Below, piece after piece: positions 9,861 through 18,178 of a stretch of DNA of 64,000 nucleotides. The notes under the pieces are model-generated. The model saw only the letters and a program-made list of their open reading frames with translations. It made no database searches and was not told where the DNA came from. Positions within the stretch are counted from its first letter, which is position 1; the number at the start of each line of letters is the position of its first letter. The stretch is from Paracoccaceae bacterium (GTDB lineage Bacteria > Pseudomonadota > Alphaproteobacteria > Rhodobacterales > Rhodobacteraceae), in assembly GCA_016936395.1 (NCBI GenBank), contig JAFGXY010000049.1, positions 1 through 64,000 of the forward strand, written 5' to 3'. The position numbers and the translations under genes were made by a program.

Positions 9861-11558
9861 ATGAGCGTCGGCTTCGTGATGCTGTGCCATACGGCGCTTG
9901 ACCGGGCAGCTCAGGTTGCGCGGCATTGGGCCGAACGAAATTGCCCCGTGGTCATCCACGTCGACCGCAGGGTTGCCGCCCATGCCTGTGCCAAATTGAC
10001 TGCCGGCCTGGCGGATCTGGGCAAGGTGCGTTTTTCCGGGCGGCAGGCCTGCGAATGGGGCACCTGGGGCATCGTCGCCGCCAGCCAGGAAGCCGCAACC
10101 GTGATGCTGCGCGATTTTCCCGAAGTGCGGCATGTCTATCTGGCCTCTGGCTCGTGCCTGCCGCTGCGCCCGGTTGACGAATTGCGCGCCTATCTGGACG
10201 GTCGCCCTACGACCGATTTCATTGAAAGCGTCACCACCGAAGATGTCTGCTGGACCATCGGCGGCCTTGATTACGAGCGCTTTACCCTGCGGTTTCCGTT
10301 CAGTTGGCGCAAGCAACGCTGGTGGTTTGACACCTACGTGAAACTGCAACGCATGGTCAGGTATCGCCGCAAGATCCCGGCTGAACTGGTGCCGCATCTG
10401 GGCAGCCAATGGTGGTGCCTGACGCGTCGCACCTTGTCGGCCATTCTGGAACACCCCGAACGCGCCGCGATCGACCGCTATTTCCAGAAGGTCTGGATCC
10501 CGGATGAAAGCTATTTCCAGACACTGGTCCGTCAGGTTTCCGGCTCGGTCGAAAGCCGGTCGTTGACGCTGTCGAAGTTCGACTTTCAGGGCAAGCCGCA
10601 CATTTTTTACGATGATCATCTGCAACTGCTGCGCCGGTCTGATTGTTTTGTGGCGCGCAAGATCTGGCCCGACGCCGCGAAATTGTATGCCGCCTTCCTG
10701 TCGGATGATGCCAGCCGTCAAGCCGCGGCCGAGCCGAACCCAGGCAAGATCGACCGGCTTTTCGCCAAAGCTGTGGAGCGCCGGATCAAGGGCCGGCCCG
10801 GCCTGTACATGCAAAGCCGGTTTCCGAATGAACACCACGAAAATGGCCGCACGGCGGGCCCCTATTCGGTGTTCTGCGGCTTTGCCGATGTGTTCGAGAA
10901 CTTTGAAATCTGGTTGACCAAGGCCAGCGGCACGCGGGTGCATGGCCATCTGTTTGCGCCGGACCGCGTGCATTTCGCCGGGGGTGAGTCCGTCTACAAT
11001 GGGGCGATGTCTGACAGTGCCGCCATTCGGGATCACAATCCGAAAAGCTTCCTGACCAACCTGATCTGGAACACGCGTGGCGAACGCCAGTGCTTTCAGT
11101 TCGGTCCGACCGACACGCAACAGCTTGACTGGTTCATGGCTATGGACAGCAATGCGCAAATCTCGGTCATCTCGGGGGCTTGGGCGGTGCCCCTGTTCCG
11201 GGCCAATCAGAACTTCGGCGATATCCGGCGTGAGGTTGCCCGCCTGCAGAAAGTCGAGCAAGAGTTTCTCAATATCCTGCGCTCACCCTATTCCAAGGCG
11301 CGGGTGCGGATCTGGAGCTTGGCAGATTTCGTCGAAAACCCGATGGAGCCATTGCAGACCATCATTGACGAAATTGGTCCGCGCCAAAGCCGCAGGCTGA
11401 CCGAAGCGCCGCGCATGGCCGATCTGACCGGATTTGGCCAATTCCTGCAAAATCTGCGCAATCAGGGAATGCAGCCCGTCTTGATGGGCGATTTCCCTGT
11501 CGGAAATGATCTGTCCGCCAAATCCACGCGCCGCGGGCGCCCCTATCTGGTGAAATGA
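9861..11558 (+). CDS. GT14-type glycosyltransferase (Branch family) with C-terminal DUF5927-like region
   Basis: A 565-residue protein. Residues 1-270 resemble the Branch/GT14 family of beta-1,6-N-acetylglucosaminyl- and xylosyl-transferases: FVMLCHTALDRAAQVARHWA, VVIHVDRRVAA, YLASGSCLPLRPVDELRAYL, GSQWWCLTRRTL, and IPDESYFQTLVR. Residues about 290-560 form a second region (GPYSVFCGFADVFENFEIWL, FLTNLIWNTRGERQCFQFGP) that I associate with DUF5927, known from similar rhodobacteral proteins. The latter assignment is from memory and less certain. The stop codon abuts the start of the sulfotransferase-like gene, which links the two functionally. Confidence 0.82.
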   Translation: MSVGFVMLCHTALDRAAQVARHWAERNCPVVIHVDRRVAAHACAKLTAGLADLGKVRFSGRQACEWGTWGIVAASQEAATVMLRDFPEVRHVYLASGSCLPLRPVDELRAYLDGRPTTDFIESVTTEDVCWTIGGLDYERFTLRFPFSWRKQRWWFDTYVKLQRMVRYRRKIPAELVPHLGSQWWCLTRRTLSAILEHPERAAIDRYFQKVWIPDESYFQTLVRQVSGSVESRSLTLSKFDFQGKPHIFYDDHLQLLRRSDCFVARKIWPDAAKLYAAFLSDDASRQAAAEPNPGKIDRLFAKAVERRIKGRPGLYMQSRFPNEHHENGRTAGPYSVFCGFADVFENFEIWLTKASGTRVHGHLFAPDRVHFAGGESVYNGAMSDSAAIRDHNPKSFLTNLIWNTRGERQCFQFGPTDTQQLDWFMAMDSNAQISVISGAWAVPLFRANQNFGDIRREVARLQKVEQEFLNILRSPYSKARVRIWSLADFVENPMEPLQTIIDEIGPRQSRRLTEAPRMADLTGFGQFLQNLRNQGMQPVLMGDFPVGNDLSAKSTRRGRPYLVK

Positions 11559-12956
11559 GTGTCCAAACGGTTCGACAGTTTTGTCATGTTCGCAGAAATG
11601 CGGACAGGGTCCAATCTCCTTGAAGCCAATCTGAACAGCATGCCGGGCGTCACCTGCCATGGCGAGGTGTTCAATCCCCACTTCATCGGCAAGAAGGACC
11701 AGACCAGTCTGTTCGGATTCTCGCTCGCCGATCGTGAGGCCGACCCTTTGGCACTGATCCGCACCTTGCGGGCGCAGACAGACGGGCTGGCCGGGTTTCG
11801 CTATTTTCACGACCATGACGCCCGTGTGTTGCAGCCTGTGCTGGAAGACCGGCTTTGTGCCAAGATCATCCTGACGCGCAACCCTTTGGAAAGCTATGTC
11901 AGCCTGAAGATCGCGCAGGAAACCAATCAATGGAAGCTGACCAGCGCCAAGAACCTGAAAACCGCGCAGGTGCGGTTTGACGCGGCCGAGTTTGAGGCCC
12001 ATGTCGCCGCCCTGCAAGCGTTTCAGATGGCCCTGATGCACGGCTTGCAGGTGACAGGCCAGACGGCGTTCTACATAGACTATGACGATATCAACGATCT
12101 GGATGTGCTGAACGGTCTGGCGGCCTTTCTTGGGGTAGGGGGTTTGGCAAGCCTTGATGACAGTCTGAAAAAGCAAAACCCCGAAGAGATCGCCCAAAAG
12201 CTGATCAACCCTGAGGAGATGGCCCGCGCCCTGTCGCGGCTTGACCGCTTCAACCTGTCGCGCACCCCGAATTTTGAACCGCGCCGTCCGCCGATGGTGC
12301 CGCAGTTTCTGGCCACGCGGCAGGCGGGGTTGTTGTATATGCCGGTCAAGGGCGGGCCGGTGGCGCAGGTCTCGGGCTGGCTGGCGGAGTTTGGCGGGGT
12401 AGAGGGCGATTTCAGCCAGAAAACCCTGCGCCAGTGGAAGCGGGCGCATCCGGGGCACCGGTCGTTCACCGTGCTGCGCCATCCGGTTGCACGGGGGCAT
12501 GATGCGTTCTGTGGCGCGATCCTGTCCGGCCAGTTTGCCGCCATCCGTGAACAGATGGTCAAGGTCCACAAGCTTGACCTACCCGCACCGGGCAAGGACT
12601 ATCTTGATGCAGCGGCGCATCGGGCCGGGTTCATCGGCTTTCTGCAATGGGTCAAGCTGAACCTGTCGGGCCAGACCAGCGCAAGGGTTGATGCGCATTG
12701 GGCCAGTCAGGCCGCCATCTTGCAGGGCTTCGCGGCCTTCCAGGGGCCTGATGTGGTGCTGCGCGAAGACCGTCTGTCCGATGGGCTGGCGTTTCTGGCG
12801 GCCGAGGTCGGTCAAACCGCACCCGCCTTGCCTTCCGATCCGGCCCAGCCGTTCACCCCGCTTGGCGCGGTTTATGATGCGCAGGTTGAGGCTGCCAGCC
12901 GCGACGCCTACGCGCGCGACTATGTGGCCTTTGGATTTACCGATTGGCGGCCCTGA
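11559..12956 (+). CDS. Sulfotransferase-like protein with two sulfotransferase modules
   Basis: A 465-residue protein starting with GTG directly after the preceding stop codon. Residues about 5-130 resemble Stf0-type sulfotransferases: SFVMFAEMRTGSNLLEANLN has the 5'-phosphosulfate-binding RTGSxLL pattern, and ILTRNPLESYVSLKIAQETN is the 3'-phosphate pattern. Residues about 250-450 look like a second module: GLLYMPVKGGPVAQVSGWLA and RSFTVLRHPVARGHDAFCGA, with R-x-P and a following conserved position. Sulfotransferases use PAPS and release PAP, which CysQ encoded upstream would remove. A glycan acceptor is inferred from neighbouring glycosyltransferases. Confidence 0.75.
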   Translation: MSKRFDSFVMFAEMRTGSNLLEANLNSMPGVTCHGEVFNPHFIGKKDQTSLFGFSLADREADPLALIRTLRAQTDGLAGFRYFHDHDARVLQPVLEDRLCAKIILTRNPLESYVSLKIAQETNQWKLTSAKNLKTAQVRFDAAEFEAHVAALQAFQMALMHGLQVTGQTAFYIDYDDINDLDVLNGLAAFLGVGGLASLDDSLKKQNPEEIAQKLINPEEMARALSRLDRFNLSRTPNFEPRRPPMVPQFLATRQAGLLYMPVKGGPVAQVSGWLAEFGGVEGDFSQKTLRQWKRAHPGHRSFTVLRHPVARGHDAFCGAILSGQFAAIREQMVKVHKLDLPAPGKDYLDAAAHRAGFIGFLQWVKLNLSGQTSARVDAHWASQAAILQGFAAFQGPDVVLREDRLSDGLAFLAAEVGQTAPALPSDPAQPFTPLGAVYDAQVEAASRDAYARDYVAFGFTDWRP

Positions 12957-12991
12957 TCCTGACCCTTGGCAAGCTGGGCAGCGCGCCCCGC

Positions 12992-13456
12992 CTATGCAGC
13001 CTGGGTTGACCGCGACTCGGTCAGAATGGCGTGCAACTTTGCCGGGTCCACATTGGCGCGCAGTTTGGTGACCACGCTTGCATCCCGCATCGTGCGGCTG
13101 ACAAGGGCAAGCGCCTTGAGGTGATCAACCCCTGAATCCTTGGGCGCAAACAAGGCAAAAACCAAGTCAACCGGCTGACGGTCAACGCTGTCGTAATCCA
13201 GCGGCTTTTCCAGCCGGATGAACACGCCGACGATGTGATCAAGGTCTTGCAGCCGCGCGTGCGGCAAGGCGATGCCATGGCCCACGCCGGTGGGGCCAAG
13301 GCTTTCGCGTTCTTGCAAACCGTCAACGGCGGTTGCGGCCGACAAGCCGTAACTGGCCGCAACCATCTCTCCCAATTCCTGAAAGAGGCGTTTCTTGCTG
13401 GAGATCTGCCCGACGACGCGAACGGCGCCGGGCGTGATAAGCTTTGAAAGTTCCAT
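12992..13456 (-). CDS. ptsN: Nitrogen-PTS regulatory protein EIIA-Ntr
   Basis: A 154-residue phosphoryl-acceptor protein of the regulatory PTS. The phosphorylated histidine is His66 in GVGHGIALPHARLQ. The start MELSKLITPGAVRV is standard. It follows hpf by 36 bases on the same strand. The lptB-hpf-ptsN order is typical of proteobacteria, usually with rpoN between lptB and hpf; rpoN is absent here. Confidence 0.95.
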   Translation of the reverse strand: MELSKLITPGAVRVVGQISSKKRLFQELGEMVAASYGLSAATAVDGLQERESLGPTGVGHGIALPHARLQDLDHIVGVFIRLEKPLDYDSVDRQPVDLVFALFAPKDSGVDHLKALALVSRTMRDASVVTKLRANVDPAKLHAILTESRSTQAA

Positions 13457-13492
13457 GAACGGCCGTATTTCCCGGCAGCGCGCGTGCTGCCC

Positions 13493-14068
13493 CTATTTGC
13501 TGTTGCGCGGGTCGATCCAGCCAAAGTTGCCGTCATCGCGACGGTAGACCACATTCACCCCGCCATGCCCTTCGTTGCGGAAAACGAGCATGTGATGTCC
13601 GCCAAGCTCCAACTGCATTACGGCTTCGCCGACAGTGATCGAAGGAATCTTCGTCTCCATTTCGGCGATCACAATGGGCTGAAGCGTTTCGGGTTCCACA
13701 TCCTCGGCATCCTCGGTTGCGGCGAGGATATACGAGGATGCCCCGCCGAACTCAACAGGTGACGTTCGGGCAGAGTGGTGGTTGCGGATGCGGCGCTTGT
13801 AGCGGCGCAACTGCTTGTCCATCTTCTCGCGGCAGGATTCGAAGGCGGCATAGATTTCTGTGGCATGACCCTTGGCTTGCGCCGTCAGGCCGGTAGACAG
13901 GTGGATCACGGCTTCGCAGTGAAACTCAAAGGCGACCTTTGAAAAGACGACGATGGCCTCGGTCGGTCGTTGCGCATACTTATCAACCACTTCGCCTAGC
14001 TCGGCCTTTACGTGGGTTTGCAGGGCGTCTCCGATGTCGATCTGTTTTCCACTGATCTGATAGCGCAT
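13493..14068 (-). CDS. hpf: Ribosome hibernation promoting factor, long form
   Basis: A 191-residue protein that dimerises and inactivates 70S ribosomes in stationary phase. The N-terminal S30AE domain (about 1-100) begins MRYQISGKQIDIGDALQTHV. The C-terminal dimerisation domain (about 130-190) includes SITVGEAVMQLELGGHHMLV and ends in FGWIDPRNSK. The length marks the long type. GGAGGAGAC precedes the ATG closely. A GC palindrome lies 26 bases upstream of the start (separate entry). Confidence 0.94.
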   Translation of the reverse strand: MRYQISGKQIDIGDALQTHVKAELGEVVDKYAQRPTEAIVVFSKVAFEFHCEAVIHLSTGLTAQAKGHATEIYAAFESCREKMDKQLRRYKRRIRNHHSARTSPVEFGGASSYILAATEDAEDVEPETLQPIVIAEMETKIPSITVGEAVMQLELGGHHMLVFRNEGHGGVNVVYRRDDGNFGWIDPRNSK

Positions 14069-14093
14069 GATGTCTCCTCCGCGCGGCTTCTTG

Positions 14094-14122
14094 CCCCTGT
14101 GGCACCCATGGGGTGGCAGGGG
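14094..14122 (-). promoter_or_regulatory. GC-rich palindrome between lptB and hpf
   Basis: CCCCTG and CAGGGG flank an inner pair CACCC/GGGTG around a CCATGG centre, with small asymmetries. It sits in the leader just upstream of hpf on the minus strand and has no T-run. The rest of the 14069-14296 gap shows no gene. Role unknown; an RNA structure near the hpf ribosome binding site or a protein-binding dyad are both possible. Confidence 0.4.
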
Positions 14123-14296
14123 ATCTTCAAAAACGTGTCATGGATTGACGGATGCGCATCTGCACGGGCGCCGGGCCGGGAAGCGGCCACGCGGCAGACA
14201 AGGGTCAAGGCGATTTGCGCACGCATCCCCATCATTTGGCGACAGGGCAGGCGGTGTTGTCAACCGAATCGTCATGCAACTGCCATATGCCTGCAA

Positions 14297-15058
14297 TCAA
14301 GTGAGGCGGAAGTTCTGACCCAGATAGACCCGGCGCACGGTTTCATCGCGCACGATTTCATCGGTGGTGCCGCTCATCAGCACATGGCCGTCGTGCAGGA
14401 TATAGGCCCGGTCGATGATCTCCAGCGTTTCGCGCACATTGTGGTCGGTGATCAGCACACCGATGCCGCGCGATTTCAGATCGTGCACCAGATGGCGGAT
14501 TTCGCCCACCGCGATCGGGTCTACCCCGGCAAAGGGTTCATCCAGCAACAGATATTTCGGATCGGCGGCCAGACAGCGGGCAATTTCCACCCGCCGACGT
14601 TCGCCACCCGAAAGCGCCAGCGCCGGGGCACGGCGCAGGTGGGTGATCGAAAACTCGGACAAAAGCTCTTCCAGCCGTTCGCGCTGCTTGTGGTGATCAA
14701 GATCAGTGATCTCCAGCACCGCCAGAATATTTTCCTCGACCGACAGTCCGCGGAAAATGCTGACCTCTTGCGGCAGATAACCGATCCCCAGCCGGGCACG
14801 GCGATACATCGGCAAGGCGGTTACATCCTTGCCGTCGATGATGACCTGCCCGCTTTCTGGCGTGACCAGACCGGCGACGGCATAAAAGCAGGTGGTCTTG
14901 CCCGAGCCGTTGGGGCCAAGCAGGGCCACCACCTCGCCACGCGAAAGCTGCATCGACACGTCGCGGATCACCAGACGCTTCTTGTAGCTTTTGCGCAGGT
15001 TGCGGATCACCAGGCCAGCGCTGCCTTCGGTGACCGACAGGGCCGGTGCAGACGTCAC
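14297..15058 (-). CDS. lptB: LPS export ABC transporter ATP-binding protein LptB
   Basis: A 253-residue cytoplasmic ATPase driving lipopolysaccharide extraction from the inner membrane with LptFG. Walker A is LLGPNGSGKTTCFYAVAG, the signature is LSGGERRRVEIARCLA, Walker B is YLLLDEPFAGVDPIAV, and the switch histidine is in LITDHNVRETL. The GTG start overlaps the lptA stop as GTGA, so translation is coupled. Order lptC-lptA-lptB. Confidence 0.96.
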   Translation of the reverse strand: MTSAPALSVTEGSAGLVIRNLRKSYKKRLVIRDVSMQLSRGEVVALLGPNGSGKTTCFYAVAGLVTPESGQVIIDGKDVTALPMYRRARLGIGYLPQEVSIFRGLSVEENILAVLEITDLDHHKQRERLEELLSEFSITHLRRAPALALSGGERRRVEIARCLAADPKYLLLDEPFAGVDPIAVGEIRHLVHDLKSRGIGVLITDHNVRETLEIIDRAYILHDGHVLMSGTTDEIVRDETVRRVYLGQNFRLT

Positions 15059-15543
15059 TTTTTCTGGCCCGGCGTAAAGATGGTCTTGACGCGGCCGGTC
15101 ATGATTCCGGTGCCGTCGGTCAGGTTGACGGTCAGCCTTTCGCCTGAAATCGCCGCGTTGCCCTGGGTCAGCAGCACGTTGCCGGTCATCACCACCATGC
15201 CGCTGGCAATGGTGTAAACCGCCTCGGCAGCTTCGGCGGCATCGGTGGGGCTGACCAGGGTCACGCCGCCGGTGCCATGCAGGCGATCAATCCCGGTGCC
15301 ATCATCGTTGTATTCAACCCGGATCATCCCGGCCGTCATTCGCATGCCGCCCTGCACCACCAGCACATTGCCGGTGAACAGCGCCGCGCCATCGGCCTGA
15401 TCGACCGACAGGCTGTCCGACGTAACCTCCACCGGCAGCGAGGTATCCTGGGTCAGGCCACCAAAGCGGATATCAGCCTGTTGCGCGGCAGCAGGGGCCG
15501 CAAGGCTGGCGGCAAGCAAGACAATACGCAAACAGGAGAGCAT
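15055..15543 (-). CDS. lptA: LPS transport periplasmic protein LptA
   Basis: A 162-residue periplasmic bridge protein of the OstA/LptA family. The ATG at 15543 gives a good signal peptide (MLSCLRIVLLAASLAAPAAA) and has AAAGG about eight bases upstream. A GTG at 15573, directly after the lptC stop, would add ten residues but lacks a ribosome binding site. The beta-strand repeats include VEVTSDSLSVDQADGAALFT and GNVLLTQGNAAISGERLTVN. Part of the lptCAB block. Confidence 0.88.
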   Translation of the reverse strand: MLSCLRIVLLAASLAAPAAAQQADIRFGGLTQDTSLPVEVTSDSLSVDQADGAALFTGNVLVVQGGMRMTAGMIRVEYNDDGTGIDRLHGTGGVTLVSPTDAAEAAEAVYTIASGMVVMTGNVLLTQGNAAISGERLTVNLTDGTGIMTGRVKTIFTPGQKK

Positions 15544-15573
15544 GAAGCGGGCCTTTGCAAACGGGAACGGCAC

Positions 15574-16179
15574 TTAATTCGCGGGCCGGTATATCAGCTT
15601 CACCGCCCCATTGAAAACCAGAAGATACTGGTCGGGCGAGGACGGGTTTTCCGTCAACCGCATGCTGTTGGCGGTGACCGTGCTGCCCGGTCCGGTGGCC
15701 GTGACAGGTGTAGGGGCCGACACATTGGTTACATCCATCGACGCCAGCATTTCATCGCTGCGCACCGTCCAGCCCGCCGAGGATGAGATGGTGACATCGC
15801 CCGAAAACGACACAACGCGCGCGCCGTCATCAATCTGCGCGGCGGCGGCGGTCAGTTCGTTGCGCGCGCCATCAGGGGTTTCAAGAACCGCAAAAACCTT
15901 GGTTGCGCCGGCCCCCCCGCTTTTGGCGGTGCCGGGGCGGGCCTCGTCGGCGGAAACCGTCAGGGCCGCGCCATCGCTGGTGACCCCGGCATAGGTCGGC
16001 GCAGTCATCCGGGGTTCGCGCAGGCGGTCTGCCACATCGACCGAGGCATAGGGAATGGCATCTTCGGGGTCGATGGTGCGGGCCACCAGAAACAACGTCG
16101 ACAAGATCGCCAAAGCCATCAGCGGCAGGGCGATTTTCAGCCAGCCGATCAGGCGGGTGTGAAGGTCCGGGTTTGCCAT
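15574..16179 (-). CDS. lptC: LPS export system protein LptC
   Basis: A 201-residue bitopic protein with one N-terminal membrane segment (IGWLKIALPLMALAILSTLF) and a periplasmic LptC/YrbK beta-jellyroll domain (for example VSFSGDVTISSSAGWTVRSD). It hands LPS from LptBFG to LptA. First gene of lptCAB; the other genes follow with no gap or an overlap. Sequence conservation is low in this family, so the assignment leans on position and topology. Confidence 0.9.
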   Translation of the reverse strand: MANPDLHTRLIGWLKIALPLMALAILSTLFLVARTIDPEDAIPYASVDVADRLREPRMTAPTYAGVTSDGAALTVSADEARPGTAKSGGAGATKVFAVLETPDGARNELTAAAAQIDDGARVVSFSGDVTISSSAGWTVRSDEMLASMDVTNVSAPTPVTATGPGSTVTANSMRLTENPSSPDQYLLVFNGAVKLIYRPAN

Positions 16180-16264
16180 TGTCTCGCTACCCCTTTGACG
16201 CCAAGGCTACAGGGGCCGGCGGTTTGCGCCAACCGCCCCGCGCGCGCCTTCGGCGGCGGCCCGC

Positions 16265-16879
16265 CTAGTGGTGAAAGATGTCGTTGGGTTCATCCCAACC
16301 CATCAGGTCAAGTTCGGCGCGCGTCGGCAGAAAGGCAAACAGGCGGTTGGCCAGATCGGTGCGGCCTTCGCGCGCCAGCCGCTTTTCCAGTTCTGCCTTC
16401 AGCGTGTGCAGATACAGCACATCCGACGCGGCATAGTCCTTTTGCGCATCTGTCAGCACTTCGGCGCCCCAGTCGCTGGTCTGCTGCTGCTTGGACACAT
16501 CGACGCCGACCAGTTCCAGCAAAAGGTATTTCAACCCGTGCCGGTCGGTAAAGGTGCGGATCAGACGCGAGGCGATCTTGGTGCACCAGACCGGCTGGGT
16601 GGTTACCCCAAACGCCTTTTTCAGCGCGGCAATGTCAAAGCGGCCAAAGTGGAACAGCTTGAGCGTGTCCGGATCGGTCAGCAAGCGTTCCAGATTCGGG
16701 GCGCGGGTCTGGCCAAGCGCAATCTGCACCAGATGCGCATCGCCATTGCCATCGGAAAGCTGCACCACACATAGCCGGTCACGGCGCGGGTCAAGCCCCA
16801 TGGTTTCGGTATCAATCGCCACGACGGGACCAAAGGTCAGGCCATCAGGCAGGTCGGTCTTGTGCAGGTGAATGGCCAT
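16265..16879 (-). CDS. RNase D-like 3'-5' exonuclease, short form
   Basis: A 204-residue DEDDy-type exonuclease. The catalytic residues are visible as VVAIDTETMGL (Asp, Glu), FHFGRFDIAAL (Asp), and DYAASDVLYL (Tyr, Asp). It lacks the HRDC domains of long RNase D. The ATG at 16879 gives the typical MAIHLHKTDLP start; an upstream start would overlap the tRNA region. It is downstream of, and on the same strand as, tRNA-Leu, which may be a substrate, though that is inference. Confidence 0.9.
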   Translation of the reverse strand: MAIHLHKTDLPDGLTFGPVVAIDTETMGLDPRRDRLCVVQLSDGNGDAHLVQIALGQTRAPNLERLLTDPDTLKLFHFGRFDIAALKKAFGVTTQPVWCTKIASRLIRTFTDRHGLKYLLLELVGVDVSKQQQTSDWGAEVLTDAQKDYAASDVLYLHTLKAELEKRLAREGRTDLANRLFAFLPTRAELDLMGWDEPNDIFHH

Positions 16880-16934
16880 GGGGTTCCCCGGAAAGGCAAA
16901 GGGTGCGGACCTTGCGGACCGCACCCTTGGCGAA

Positions 16935-17019
16935 TGGTGCCCAGAAGAGGACTCGAACCTCCACGTCTTGCAACACTGGTACCTGAAACCAGCGCGTCTA
17001 CCAATTCCGCCATCTGGGC
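16935..17019 (-). tRNA. tRNA-Leu (anticodon CAG)
   Basis: On the minus strand the sequence starts GCCCAGATGGCGGAATTGG, has anticodon stem CTGGT/ACCAG around a loop containing CAG, a long class II variable arm typical of leucine tRNA, a T-arm with GTTCGAGTC, and an acceptor 3' strand TCTGGGC followed by A and an encoded CCA. It reads CUG, one of the most used codons in this GC-rich genome. Confidence 0.96.
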
Positions 17020-17187
17020 AGATGTCGTGACGCGGCTTTTATGCGGCTGTGGCAGGGGTGTCAACGGGGCGCAAGGCGTTGGCGCGAAGAATCTGGCACA
17101 AGGTGCGGCGGCCTTTCACCTTGCTCAGAACGCCCCGCAAAGCTATGTCCCTTGGGTATTATGGCACGCCGCAAAGGGGTTTCGCGC

Positions 17188-18174
17188 ATGGGCAAACTTG
17201 TCACCATCTATGGCGGGTCGGGTTTTGTCGGGCGCTATATCGCTCGCCGGATGGCCAAGGACGGCTGGCGCGTGCGGGTTGCGGTGCGGCGGCCCAATGA
17301 AGCGCTGTTCGTCAAACCCTACGGTGTGCCCGGTCAGGTCGAACCCGTGGCCTGCAACATCCGCGACGATGCTTCGGTGCGGCTGGTGATGACCGGCGCG
17401 GATGCTGTGATCAATTGCGTTGGTATCCTAAACCGGTCGGGCAAGAACACCTTTGAGGCCGTGCAGGCCAGTGGTGCGGCGCGTGTGGCGCGGATTGCGG
17501 CGGAACTGGGCGTGTCACGTCTGGTGCATGTGTCGGCCATCGGGGCAGACGCAGCCAGCGACAGCGCCTATGCCCGGTCCAAGGCAGAAGGAGAGGCGGC
17601 TGTGATGGCCGCGTTTCCGGCTGCCGTGATCCTGCGGCCCAGCGTGATCTTCGGGGCCGAGGACCAGTTTTTCAACCGTTTCGCCGGCATGGCGCGGTTT
17701 TCGGTGATGCTGCCGGTGGTGGGGGCTGCGACCCGGTTCCAGCCGGTCTACGTTGATGACGTGGCGCAAGCGGCGGTTCTGGCGGCAGATGGCAAGACTG
17801 AAAGCGGGGTCTATGAACTGGGCGGCCCGGACGTGGCGACGTTCCGCGACCTTATGCTGTCGATGCTGGCGGTGATCCGGCGGCGGCGGTTGGTGCTGAA
17901 CGTGCCGTTCTTTGTCGCCCGCATCATGGGCGGGGCGTTTGACCTGTTGCAGACGATGACCTTCGGGTTGTTCGAAAACAAGGTTCTGACCCTTGATCAG
18001 GTGCGCAATCTGGCACGCGACAATGTGGTGTCGCCGGGGGCCAAAGGCTTTGCCGATCTGGGGATTGAGCCCACCTCGATGGAGGCAGTCTTGCCCGAAT
18101 ACCTGTGGCGGTATCGTCCGGCGGGACAATACACGGCGATCAAGGAATCAGCCAAGAACCTGAAAAAGGTTTAG
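17188..18174 (+). CDS. NAD(P)-binding protein of the complex I NDUFA9 / SDR family
   Basis: A 328-residue atypical short-chain dehydrogenase. The Rossmann motif is [35 protein letters not shown] and a YARSKAEGE (YxxxK) stretch follow. The family includes the mitochondrial complex I accessory subunit NDUFA9, and alphaproteobacterial homologues are often annotated as complex I NDUFA9-like; no nuo genes are in this window. ATG at 17188 has AAAGGGG ten bases upstream, better than the upstream ATG at 17161. Four bases separate it from uppP. Confidence 0.88.
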   Translation: MGKLVTIYGGSGFVGRYIARRMAKDGWRVRVAVRRPNEALFVKPYGVPGQVEPVACNIRDDASVRLVMTGADAVINCVGILNRSGKNTFEAVQASGAARVARIAAELGVSRLVHVSAIGADAASDSAYARSKAEGEAAVMAAFPAAVILRPSVIFGAEDQFFNRFAGMARFSVMLPVVGAATRFQPVYVDDVAQAAVLAADGKTESGVYELGGPDVATFRDLMLSMLAVIRRRRLVLNVPFFVARIMGGAFDLLQTMTFGLFENKVLTLDQVRNLARDNVVSPGAKGFADLGIEPTSMEAVLPEYLWRYRPAGQYTAIKESAKNLKKV

Positions 18175-18178
18175 CGCG

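Noticed and set aside
9792-11261. A 489-codon open frame on the minus strand opposite the GT14 gene
   Set aside because: No protein-like motif; the plus-strand frame has clear glycosyltransferase motifs, tight spacing and a ribosome binding site.
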